Assembly (NCBI GenBank): GCA_028690555.1
Contig: JAQVBA010000001.1
Coordinates: forward strand, 1-43,618
Length of the DNA stretch: 43,618 nt
Reading direction: 5' to 3'
Source of the DNA: Acholeplasmataceae bacterium
GTDB taxonomy: Bacteria; Bacillota_I; Bacilli_A; Acholeplasmatales; Acholeplasmataceae
The translations under genes were made by a program, and so were the position numbers. Below are positions 24,520 through 31,416 of the stretch, in pieces (the first letter of the stretch is position 1; each line of letters begins with the position of its first letter). The notes beneath the pieces were generated by a model that saw only the letters and a list, made by a program, of their open reading frames with translations, was not told where the DNA came from and made no database searches.

Positions 24520-25266
24520 TCACTTCATAAACATGTTGATGTATTCCATCAACTTATCGCGATCATTCAGTTTTAACATGATCCCTTCGACAGCGATTGA
24601 AACATTCCCGGTTTCTTCAGAAACAATTACAGTCAAGCTATCCGTAACTTCGCTAATTCCTAATCCAGCACGGTGTCTTGAACCCATGGTTTTATCGAAG
24701 TTTTGATTGTCTGATAACACAAAATAAGCACCTGCACATAAAATCTCATCACCACGAATGATAACTGCACCATCGTGTAATGGTGTATTTGGTGTAAAAA
24801 TATTAATTAGGATTTCTTTGGAAACGATACTATTCATTTGAATGGCTCGATCCGCATATTGATCAAGTGTATTATGCTTTTCAATAGTAATTAATGCGCC
24901 AATCTGTTGAGATGATAAAAACATCGCTGCATCAACAATATTTTGTTTTGTTTTTTCACTACCCATGACAATATTGTCTCGTTTTGTATCAGCTTTCCAA
25001 ATATTTTCAATGGATCTTCTTAGGTCCGGAGCCATGACGACAATCAATGCAATCGGAAGCCATTCTGTGAGATAATCTAGAACGATTGAACTAACAATAA
25101 TTCCAAAATAGTTCGCAAAATATGCAATGACATAAATAAAAACAAATGACAGTACGACTGATAGTATTTTTTTATTCGTAACTAGAAATTTAATCAGAAA
25201 GAAAATCATGACCCAAAGGACATAAGCATCCACGATTATCTTCCATATAGGTGTACCAAAAATCAT
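24520..25266 (-). CDS. cdaA: Diadenylate cyclase CdaA
   Basis: Makes cyclic di-AMP from two ATP; c-di-AMP controls potassium and osmolyte balance. The 248 residues contain three N-terminal membrane helices (about 12-30, 34-51, 54-80) and a DAC domain with both catalytic motifs intact: DGA at 165-167 and RHR at 197-199 within GSRHRAGLG. AAAGGAG lies nine bases before the ATG. It heads a minus-strand series of eight genes ending at degV. The usual partners cdaR and glmM do not follow; a 58-residue membrane protein and a PAS/dead-GGDEF protein do. No c-di-AMP phosphodiesterase is seen in the window. Confidence 0.96.
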   Translation of the reverse strand: MIFGTPIWKIIVDAYVLWVMIFFLIKFLVTNKKILSVVLSFVFIYVIAYFANYFGIIVSSIVLDYLTEWLPIALIVVMAPDLRRSIENIWKADTKRDNIVMGSEKTKQNIVDAAMFLSSQQIGALITIEKHNTLDQYADRAIQMNSIVSKEILINIFTPNTPLHDGAVIIRGDEILCAGAYFVLSDNQNFDKTMGSRHRAGLGISEVTDSLTVIVSEETGNVSIAVEGIMLKLNDRDKLMEYINMFMK

Positions 25267-25296
25267 CGCGATCGACTCCTTTAATGAACTATCATT

Positions 25297-25302
25297 ATTA
25301 TA
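25297..25302 (-). promoter_or_regulatory. -10 element upstream of cdaA
   Basis: Perfect minus-strand TATAAT, 30 bases before the cdaA ATG. No convincing -35 is seen at 16-18 bp (the sequence there is T-rich). It probably drives the cdaA-degV series. Confidence 0.5.
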
Positions 25303-25357
25303 TCATAAGATAGAACTCAAAAAAGGTTATGATTCATCGAATAATAAGAATTCTACA

Positions 25358-25386
25358 TTGTAAATTTGATGAATCCACACTATAAT
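25358..25386 (+). promoter_or_regulatory. Promoter of hflX
   Basis: TTGTAA at 25358-25363, 17-bp spacer and perfect TATAAT at 25381-25386. Transcription should start near 25393, leaving a leader of about 130 bases before the hflX ATG at 25526, unusually long for this compact genome. Confidence 0.72.
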
Positions 25387-25400
25387 GAAATTGCAATAAA

Positions 25401-25472
25401 GGATGGAGGTTAGACCATGTCCAATCAATTATACAATCTATTTGATTAATCCATCCATGGAAAGATCCATGG
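25401..25472 (+). promoter_or_regulatory. hflX leader with alternative RNA hairpins around an upstream ORF
   Basis: GGATGG (25401-25406), which overlaps the ribosome site of the upstream ORF, can pair with CCATCC (25451-25456) just after its stop. Alternatively CCATGG at 25455-25460 pairs with CCATGG at 25467-25472, a hairpin with a six-base loop that extends by two more pairs. The two helices share bases 25455-25456 and so cannot both form completely. No U-run follows, so if this is a switch it is more likely to affect translation or RNA stability than to terminate transcription. Function is inferred. Confidence 0.45.
25417..25449 (+). CDS. 10-codon upstream ORF (leader peptide) of hflX
   Basis: ATG at 25417 to TAA at 25449 encodes MSNQLYNLFD. 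GGATGGAGG lies seven bases upstream, one of the best ribosome sites in the window, and the predicted hflX transcript begins 24 bases before it, so ribosomes should translate it. Ribosome-dependent leader peptides of similar size control several antibiotic-response genes in Firmicutes. HflX splits stalled ribosomes, so sensing of translation by this peptide is plausible but unproven. Confidence 0.5.
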   Translation: MSNQLYNLFD

Positions 25473-25525
25473 GTATTCTAGGGCTACTTAAGCAGTTTGT
25501 TAAACAATCATAATGAGGTAAAACT

Positions 25526-26776
25526 ATGGATCAAGCACTACTTGTCGGTTTAAATTTAAACAGTCAATACGAACTCATGTCAAAATCACTTGATGAACTC
25601 GAGCATTTGGCATTAGCGTTAGGTATTGAAACAAAAGAAAAAATAATTCAAAATGCACAAAAAATCACACCAAGATTTTATATTGGTAGCGGAAAAGTTC
25701 AAGAAATCAAACAAATGATTCCCGTTTTGGATATCACGATGGTGATTTTTGATGACACGCTATCTCCTGCACAACTTAAGAATTTAGAAAAAGAACTTGA
25801 AGTTCAAGTAATGGATCGAAGTTTCTTAATCTTATCAATTTTCGCACTCAGAGCTCAAAGCAAAGAAGCTGTTTTAGAGGTTTCTCTAGCTCAAAAACTT
25901 TATATGTTACCACGTCTCGTTGGTCTTGGAAATTCACTTTCTAGACAAGGTGGTGGTTCTTATAACGCAAAAGGTCCTGGGGAAACAAAATTAGAACTCG
26001 ATCGAAGAAAATTGGTTAGAGAAATTAGCATCATTAAAAAAGAACTCGAAAAGATTGATGCTGAAAAAGAATTATCAAGAAAACAAAGAAAAAAGAATCA
26101 AATTCCAGTCGTTGCATTAGTGGGTTATACCAATGCTGGTAAGTCTTCTATCATGAACAGTTTATCTGAATTGTTGAATCATGATTCAGAACCAGTATTT
26201 GAAAAAGATATGCTATTTGCAACATTAGATACAAAAGCTAAACGTTTAAAAAAACAAAACTATCCGCCATTTATCTTAATTGACACGGTTGGATTTGTAT
26301 CAAAACTTCCCCATGAACTTATTCGTTCATTTGAATCTACATTAAAAGATGTGGTTGAAGCTGATTTGTTGTTACATGTTGTTGATGGTTATGATTTTGA
26401 CGAACGTCAAATCGAAACGACAAAATCTGTATTACACTCTATTGGAGCAAGCGATATTGAGCGTATTTTAGTTTTTACAAAAAAAGAAATAGCTGAAAAG
26501 AATCCTCCAATCGATGATGATTACATTTTTGTATCAAATCGAACGAAAGAAAATATCGATGTATTAGTCGATACAATCTATGGTCATTTATACAAAGAAA
26601 GTCGAATCACACACTTATTAATTCCATTTAATCAAGGCCAAATTTATTCTCAAATTAAAGAAAATAATACAGTGTTAGAAACTAAATATGATGAAAATGG
26701 AACTTTTGTAAGGGTAATCTTAACCCCAGATCAACAAACATTATATCGATCTTTCATTATTTCTAAAAAGGCTTAA
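25526..26776 (+). CDS. hflX: GTPase HflX, ribosome-splitting factor
   Basis: Binds the ribosome and splits stalled 70S particles under stress, using GTP. The 416 residues match the family. The N-terminal HflX domain holds the conserved QGGGSYNAKGPGETKLELDRR region; a short coiled region follows (about 165-192); the G domain has G1 GYTNAGKS near 200-207, the DTVGF G3 motif and TKKE as a divergent G4. The C-terminal region has LLIPFNQGQIYSQI. The ATG follows TGAGGT with six-base spacing. It is divergent from cdaA and ends in a hairpin terminator. Its long leader with an upstream ORF suggests regulation at the level of translation. Confidence 0.97.
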   Translation: MDQALLVGLNLNSQYELMSKSLDELEHLALALGIETKEKIIQNAQKITPRFYIGSGKVQEIKQMIPVLDITMVIFDDTLSPAQLKNLEKELEVQVMDRSFLILSIFALRAQSKEAVLEVSLAQKLYMLPRLVGLGNSLSRQGGGSYNAKGPGETKLELDRRKLVREISIIKKELEKIDAEKELSRKQRKKNQIPVVALVGYTNAGKSSIMNSLSELLNHDSEPVFEKDMLFATLDTKAKRLKKQNYPPFILIDTVGFVSKLPHELIRSFESTLKDVVEADLLLHVVDGYDFDERQIETTKSVLHSIGASDIERILVFTKKEIAEKNPPIDDDYIFVSNRTKENIDVLVDTIYGHLYKESRITHLLIPFNQGQIYSQIKENNTVLETKYDENGTFVRVILTPDQQTLYRSFIISKKA

Positions 26777-26803
26777 TGATGCTATTTTCAAGTTTATTAA
26801 ACA

Positions 26804-26830
26804 AAAAAGGATGAATGATTCATCCTTTTT
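26804..26830. terminator. Bidirectional terminator between hflX and tRNA-Ser
   Basis: Twelve-base perfect stem AAAAAGGATGAA/TTCATCCTTTTT with a three-base loop. It terminates hflX on the plus strand and dusB-tRNA-Ser on the minus strand, since the tRNA ends eight bases away. Confidence 0.93.
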
Positions 26831-26838
26831 ATCTTATA

Positions 26839-26927
26839 TGGCGGAAGAGATGGGATTCGAACCCATGTACCCTTGCGGGTAACTGCATTTCGAGTGCAGC
26901 TCGTTATGACCACTTCGATACTCTTCC
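26839..26927 (-). tRNA. tRNA-Ser (anticodon CGA)
   Basis: Class II tRNA read on the minus strand. The acceptor stem GGAAGAG/CTCTTCC is perfect, with discriminator G and an encoded CCA (26841-26839). The anticodon stem CTGCA/TGCAG holds the loop CTCGAAA, giving anticodon CGA, which reads UCG serine codons. The long variable arm (TACCCGCAAGGGTA) and the T-arm ATGGG-TTCGAAT-CCCAT complete the cloverleaf. It lies 17 bp downstream of dusB on the same strand and shares a terminator with hflX, so it is probably processed from a dusB-tRNA transcript. Confidence 0.97.
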
Positions 26928-26944
26928 AAGATTAAGTAATCTTA

Positions 26945-27922
26945 TTATATCGAATTTAAAAAGAAATGGTCAACATGTTCAATAAATTCTTTCTTTGTTT
27001 TGGTTTGAGATAGTTTTCGTCTTAAATCACTAGCGTGTTCCAATCCTTTTAAGTACCAAGGACCATGACTTCTCATTTCCAGGATTGCGACATGTTCTCC
27101 TTTTAGTTCAACCAGTGAATCCATGTGGCGAATCATCATATCGCGAATTTCCATTTTAGAAGGTCTTTCAATGATTTCACCAGTTTTTAAATAAGCGTCG
27201 ATTTCTCTAAAAATCCATGGATTTCCTAGTGCTGCTCTACCAATCATGATAGCGTCACATTTTGTATATTCTAACATTCTTTTTGCTGATGGTCCATCGA
27301 CTACATCGCCATTCCCAATCACAGGAATCGATACATTTTCTTTCACAGCTTTGATCACATCTAAATCTGCAGTACCTGTGTACCCTTGAGATCTTGTTCT
27401 GGCATGGACTGTAATTGCTTTAGCTCCAGCTTTTTCAATTTGTTTTGCGACTTCTACTGCATTGACAGTATTCGAATCCCAACCACTTCTTATTTTTACA
27501 GTGACAGGTTTTGATACACTGGATGATACAGCCTTAACAATGTCATAAATACGATTAGGATCTTTCATTAATGATGCTCCTGCTTGTGCCTTTATGGCAA
27601 CTTTAGGAACTGGACATCCCATATTGATATCAATAATGTCACAGTTGCTATGTTGGTCAATATATATCGCTGCTTGAACCATCGTTTCTAAATCTGCTCC
27701 AAAGATTTGTTGAGCCATCGGCTTTTCATAATCTGTCATGAAAAGGAGATCTTTAGTTTTTTGGTTTTCATAGATTAAACCTTTATCAGATACCATTTCA
27801 GCAAAAACTAATCCCGCACCATATTGACGAGATAAAATGCGAAAAGGACTGTTAGAAACGCCAGCCATTGGAGCTAATACGATTTTATTATGTACATCGA
27901 TATGACCAATTTTAAAAGACAT
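26945..27922 (-). CDS. dusB: tRNA-dihydrouridine synthase DusB
   Basis: FMN enzyme that reduces uridine in the D-loop of tRNAs with NADPH. The 325 residues form a TIM barrel plus helical C-terminal domain. Visible are LAPMAGVSNSPFR at the N-terminus, INMGCPVPK with the catalytic Cys, VTVKIRSGWD, ITVHARTRSQGY and the FMN phosphate region IGNGDV ... IMIGRAALGNPW. The start follows CGGGTGA. In B. subtilis dusB lies just before lysS; here lysS is 5.7 kb away with hslO, tilS, hpt and ftsH between. A tRNA-Ser gene, a likely kind of substrate, follows on the same strand. Confidence 0.96.
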   Translation of the reverse strand: MSFKIGHIDVHNKIVLAPMAGVSNSPFRILSRQYGAGLVFAEMVSDKGLIYENQKTKDLLFMTDYEKPMAQQIFGADLETMVQAAIYIDQHSNCDIIDINMGCPVPKVAIKAQAGASLMKDPNRIYDIVKAVSSSVSKPVTVKIRSGWDSNTVNAVEVAKQIEKAGAKAITVHARTRSQGYTGTADLDVIKAVKENVSIPVIGNGDVVDGPSAKRMLEYTKCDAIMIGRAALGNPWIFREIDAYLKTGEIIERPSKMEIRDMMIRHMDSLVELKGEHVAILEMRSHGPWYLKGLEHASDLRRKLSQTKTKKEFIEHVDHFFLNSI

Positions 27923-27940
27923 TCAAAAATCACCCGATTC

Positions 27941-27969
27941 ATTGTATCACAGGCATAAAAAAGATTCAA
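27941..27969 (-). promoter_or_regulatory. Promoter of dusB-tRNA-Ser
   Basis: Minus-strand TTGAAT at 27969-27964, 17-bp spacer and TACAAT at 27946-27941 (five of six). The predicted start is about 12 bases before the dusB ATG. Confidence 0.65.
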
Positions 27970-27972
27970 ACA

Positions 27973-27981
27973 TGCTACAAT
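27973..27981 (+). promoter_or_regulatory. Extended -10 promoter of hslO
   Basis: TGCTACAAT on the plus strand: a -10 with five of six matches and the TGn extension, divergent from the dusB promoter with only 3 bp between the elements. The predicted start near 27988 lies downstream of the ATG at 27982, which supports the later hslO start. Confidence 0.55.
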
Positions 27982-28005
27982 ATGGAATGTAAAGGAAGGT
28001 TTATG

Positions 28006-28887
28006 ATGAAAGATTACGCGTTAATTGCATATGCATATGATCAATCGGTAAGAATTTACGTTGCTAGTTCTACAAATTTAGTAGAAAAGGCTAGACAAAT
28101 TCATGAAACTTGGCCAACAGCAACCGCTGCTTTGGGACGAGTTTTAACTGTATCTGCCATGATGGGCATGATGTATAAAGAGGGCGAAAGAATCACAATT
28201 AGAATTAAAGGTGATGGCCCAATAGGAACTCTATTAGTAGAAAGTAATCCTTTAGGTGAAGTTCGCGGAGAAATATTAAACCCTAACGTATATATTAAAT
28301 ACGAAAATGGCCCTAAGGCTGGTAAATTAAACGTTGGTGAAGCCGTCGGTAAAGGTTTCTTACATGTAACAAAAGATTTAGGAATGAAAGATTTTTTCAC
28401 GTCATCATCTGCACTACAAACAGGCGAAATTGGTGATGATTTTACCTATTATTTTGCACTTTCCGAACAAACACCTTCTTCAGTGGGTGTTGGTGTTTTA
28501 GTGAATGTCGATCAAACGGTCTTAGCAAGCGGTGGCTACATTTTACAGCTCATGCCGAATGCCTCTGAAGAAACCATACAAAAGATTGAAAAGACTATTG
28601 GAAACTTCCCTGCTGTCTCATCGTTAATTCAAATCGGAAAAACACCAGAAGATATTTTGCATATGTTATCTGATGGTACAGAAGAAATCTTAAAAAAACA
28701 ACCCATTGATTATGTGTGTCGTTGTTCAAAAGATGGTTTTGCAAGATCTTTATCCGCACTGGATCAAGAAACGCTAAATACGTTAATCCATGAAGATGGT
28801 CAAGCTGAGATTGAATGTCACTTTTGTCATAAAAAGTATACTTTTACAAAAGAAGAATTAATTAATATCGAAAAAAATCGAAAATAA
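28006..28887 (+). CDS. hslO: Redox-regulated chaperone Hsp33
   Basis: Holdase chaperone that unfolds and becomes active when its zinc cysteines are oxidised. From the ATG at 28006 it has 293 residues and begins MKDYALIAYAYD, like Firmicutes Hsp33; AAGGAAGG lies just upstream. The ATG at 27982 would precede the predicted transcription start and is rejected. The C-terminal zinc site is intact: CRC followed about 30 residues later by CHFC. The core has the typical GPIGTLLVESNPLGEVRGEI region. It converges on maf with a shared terminator. In B. subtilis hslO also lies close to ftsH. Confidence 0.97.
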   Translation: MKDYALIAYAYDQSVRIYVASSTNLVEKARQIHETWPTATAALGRVLTVSAMMGMMYKEGERITIRIKGDGPIGTLLVESNPLGEVRGEILNPNVYIKYENGPKAGKLNVGEAVGKGFLHVTKDLGMKDFFTSSSALQTGEIGDDFTYYFALSEQTPSSVGVGVLVNVDQTVLASGGYILQLMPNASEETIQKIEKTIGNFPAVSSLIQIGKTPEDILHMLSDGTEEILKKQPIDYVCRCSKDGFARSLSALDQETLNTLIHEDGQAEIECHFCHKKYTFTKEELINIEKNRK

Positions 28888-28910
28888 AAGGATGCCGAGC
28901 ATCCTTTTTT
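28886..28910. terminator. Bidirectional terminator between hslO and maf
   Basis: Ten-base stem AAAAGGATGC/GCATCCTTTT with a three-base loop; six T on the plus strand and TTTTATTTT on the minus strand. It begins within the hslO stop codon and overlaps the last bases of maf. Confidence 0.93.
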
Positions 28911-29463
28911 ATTGGAAATCTTTTAAAGCGTCCATTAAATCCTTTAAAGGTAATCCAACAATGGTGAAGAAATCACCTTTGTAGTGGTCAACTAAGTTTC
29001 CACCATCACCTTGAATCCCATAAGCACCAGCTTTATCCATGGGTTCTCCGGTTTTAATGTAATTATGAATTTCAAGATCGCTTAATGGTTTCATTGAAAC
29101 TTCAGCTTCCGTTATAAACGTATGTATTTTTTCACCTTTCACTAAACAAACAGCTGTATATACCACATGACGATCTGCAGAAAGCTTCTTTAGCATGCGA
29201 TACGCGTCATCTTCGTCTTTTGGTTTCCCCAAAATCGTGTTTTCATGAACGACGATCGTATCTGCACCGATGATGATATCATCTGGATGATTTTTAGCAA
29301 CATGAAGTGCTTTTTGTTTCGCAAGTTCTATGGCTAATTCAGTTGGTTTAAGTTTGCTATCGACATCTTCTTCATCAATATGACTAGGTTCAACAATGAA
29401 ATCTAGACCAAAATCTGATAAAAGTTTCGCACGTCTTGGTGAACTACTTGCAAGAATCAACAT
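28909..29463 (-). CDS. maf: Maf family nucleoside triphosphate pyrophosphatase
   Basis: House-cleaning enzyme hydrolysing dTTP/UTP and modified nucleotides to monophosphates; linked to septum control in B. subtilis. The 184 residues match the family. The N-terminal LASSSPRRAKLL motif, GADTIVV with the catalytic Asp and the ILGKPKDEDDA segment are diagnostic, as is GAYGIQGDGG near the C-terminus. GGGAGG lies seven bases before the ATG, and a TATAAT at 29494-29489 is a likely -10 on the minus strand. It stands alone between hslO and tilS. Confidence 0.96.
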   Translation of the reverse strand: MLILASSSPRRAKLLSDFGLDFIVEPSHIDEEDVDSKLKPTELAIELAKQKALHVAKNHPDDIIIGADTIVVHENTILGKPKDEDDAYRMLKKLSADRHVVYTAVCLVKGEKIHTFITEAEVSMKPLSDLEIHNYIKTGEPMDKAGAYGIQGDGGNLVDHYKGDFFTIVGLPLKDLMDALKDFQ

Positions 29464-29537
29464 GTATTACCCTCCCTGTCCTTTAATTATTATAACACGA
29501 GCGCCTTACTTTTAAGCCAATGATTTATGTTTGCACA

Positions 29538-29546
29538 TGGTATAAT
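29538..29546 (+). promoter_or_regulatory. Extended -10 promoter of tilS-hpt-ftsH-rqcP
   Basis: TGGTATAAT: a perfect -10 (29541-29546) with the TGn extension, 24 bases before the tilS ATG. No good -35 is present. Confidence 0.65.
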
Positions 29547-29570
29547 GGTGCTATGAAAGGAAAGTAAATA

Positions 29571-30854
29571 ATGAAGCATTTAATCCCTTTATTAAAAAAT
29601 GAACTTAAAATACCAACGGATGAACATCTCGTCTTATCTGTCAGTGGTGGTGTTGACTCAATGGTCCTTCTATCAATATTGAAAGATGGACCTTATCCAC
29701 TTGCAGTTGTTCATTTTAATCATCTAAAAAGAGATCAATCGCTCATTGAAAAAGATTTAGTTGAAACTTATTGTAAAACTCATGACATTCCTTTTCATTA
29801 TTATAAGATTAAAGTTAAGGATGGAAATTTCCATCATCAAGCGCATTTATTAAGAACTCATTACTTAAACGAAGTTGCGAGAATATATAAAACTCCATAT
29901 ATTTTAACAGCACATCATTTGGATGATCTTTTTGAAAGTATTCTCATTAAAATAACACGGGGAAGTAATCTTTTGGGCTATGCTGGCATGCAAGTTTATC
30001 ATGATGATGGTCACCACATTTATATTAAACCTTTGTTATATGCATCAAAAGAAGATATTATAGAGTATGCTAAAAAATTTAACGTTCCTTATTTAGAAGA
30101 TGAATCAAATCAAACAGATCTTTATTTGAGAAATAGATATCGGCATGCTGTTGTTCCAATTATGAAACAAGAAAATGATAATTTATTAGAACAAATCAAA
30201 CAATATCATCTTCAGCTTTCTCAAGCGTTTGCGTTCATTAGAAAACAAACCATAAAACATTTAAATGGAACATGTAAGATTTCTATTCCTTTATTTAAAA
30301 CGCTTGATGAAGCATTGAAAGATGATATGATTGCCTATATCATCGAAAGTCATGATTTATCACCATCTTATGAAATCATCATGAAAATCAAGAAAATGCT
30401 CCAGTCAAATAGACCAAATCAAACCTATATGTTAAGTAAAGACTACATCATGACAAAGTCTTATAATGATGCCTTTATTGAGCCTTTATCAAGAACAAAT
30501 CCAATCAAAATAGAAGTGAAAAATGGGAAGAATAGAGTCGATAATAACACGATTTTCACATTTTTGCCCAAAACAAAAGCGAATACTGAGAATTTCACTA
30601 AATTATGTTATAATAAATTAGCGTTTCCACTATGGCTACGCCATCGTGAAGATGGAGATATGCTGAGTTATTCATATGGTCATAAGAAGTTGAAAAAACT
30701 GCTTATTGATCTTAAAGTGCCAACGCAGATTAGAAATGGCCTATGGGTTTTAATTGATAACCAAAATACAGTACTTTGGGTTGAAGATTATTATATAAAC
30801 CAAACACTAGGTCATGAAAATGAAATATTATTCGAATTAAAAAGAGGAAAATAG
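29571..30854 (+). CDS. tilS: tRNA(Ile)-lysidine synthase
   Basis: Converts C34 of tRNA-Ile(CAU) to lysidine so that it reads AUA. The 427 residues match the family. The PP-loop SVSGGVDSM is near residues 24-32; HHLDDLFESILIKITRGS is the second signature. The C-terminal part carries the TilS substrate-binding domain (RHREDGDMLSY, KKLKKLLIDLKVPTQIRN). GGAAAGTAAATA precedes the ATG. It begins a plus-strand operon with hpt one base later, the conserved Firmicutes order tilS-hpt-ftsH. Confidence 0.96.
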   Translation: MKHLIPLLKNELKIPTDEHLVLSVSGGVDSMVLLSILKDGPYPLAVVHFNHLKRDQSLIEKDLVETYCKTHDIPFHYYKIKVKDGNFHHQAHLLRTHYLNEVARIYKTPYILTAHHLDDLFESILIKITRGSNLLGYAGMQVYHDDGHHIYIKPLLYASKEDIIEYAKKFNVPYLEDESNQTDLYLRNRYRHAVVPIMKQENDNLLEQIKQYHLQLSQAFAFIRKQTIKHLNGTCKISIPLFKTLDEALKDDMIAYIIESHDLSPSYEIIMKIKKMLQSNRPNQTYMLSKDYIMTKSYNDAFIEPLSRTNPIKIEVKNGKNRVDNNTIFTFLPKTKANTENFTKLCYNKLAFPLWLRHREDGDMLSYSYGHKKLKKLLIDLKVPTQIRNGLWVLIDNQNTVLWVEDYYINQTLGHENEILFELKRGK

Positions 30855-30855
30855 C

Positions 30856-31404
30856 ATGCATCAAGACATTGAACGTATTTTAGTAACTGAAGATGAAATT
30901 GTTGAAATCTGCAATCGACTTGGTAAGCAATTAACCATCGATTATCAAGGGAAAAAACCCGTATTTTTAGGTTTATTAAAAGGTTGTGTTCCATTTATGT
31001 CAGACATTGTTAGAAAAGTTGAACTCCCCATCGAAATCGTATTTATGTCGGTTTCAAGTTATCATGGAGGGATTGCTTCTTCTGGTGATGTTAAGATTAA
31101 GATGGATTTAGACATTCCAATTTCTGGACGTGATATCGTCATCGTTGAAGATATCGTCGATACAGCAAATACGATTGTGACGATTATGGAATTATTAAAG
31201 CACCGTGGTGCAAAATCTGTTAAAATGGTCACTTTATTAGATAAACCCGAAGGGCGATTAAGACCTTATCAACCAGATTATGTCGGAAAAGTAATTCCGA
31301 AAGAATTTGTGGTAGGATATGGCTTAGATTATAATGAATTTTATCGCAATCTTCCTTATGTTGGTGTTCTCAAACCCGAAGTTTACACAAAAAAACACGA
31401 ATAA
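30856..31404 (+). CDS. hpt: Hypoxanthine phosphoribosyltransferase
   Basis: Salvages hypoxanthine and guanine to IMP and GMP with PRPP. The 182 residues match. The PRPP-binding motif is VIVEDIVDTANTI (Glu-Asp pair at its heart), with the purine-stacking end FVVGYGLDYNEFYRNLP and the flexible-loop region SVSSYHGG. AGAGGAAAATAGC gives the ribosome site at the end of tilS. It starts one base after the tilS stop and is followed after 12 bp by ftsH. In Bacillus and Listeria, HprT and TilS together affect ftsH expression; whether that holds here is unknown. Confidence 0.97.
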   Translation: MHQDIERILVTEDEIVEICNRLGKQLTIDYQGKKPVFLGLLKGCVPFMSDIVRKVELPIEIVFMSVSSYHGGIASSGDVKIKMDLDIPISGRDIVIVEDIVDTANTIVTIMELLKHRGAKSVKMVTLLDKPEGRLRPYQPDYVGKVIPKEFVVGYGLDYNEFYRNLPYVGVLKPEVYTKKHE

Positions 31405-31416
31405 AGAGGTAATATA

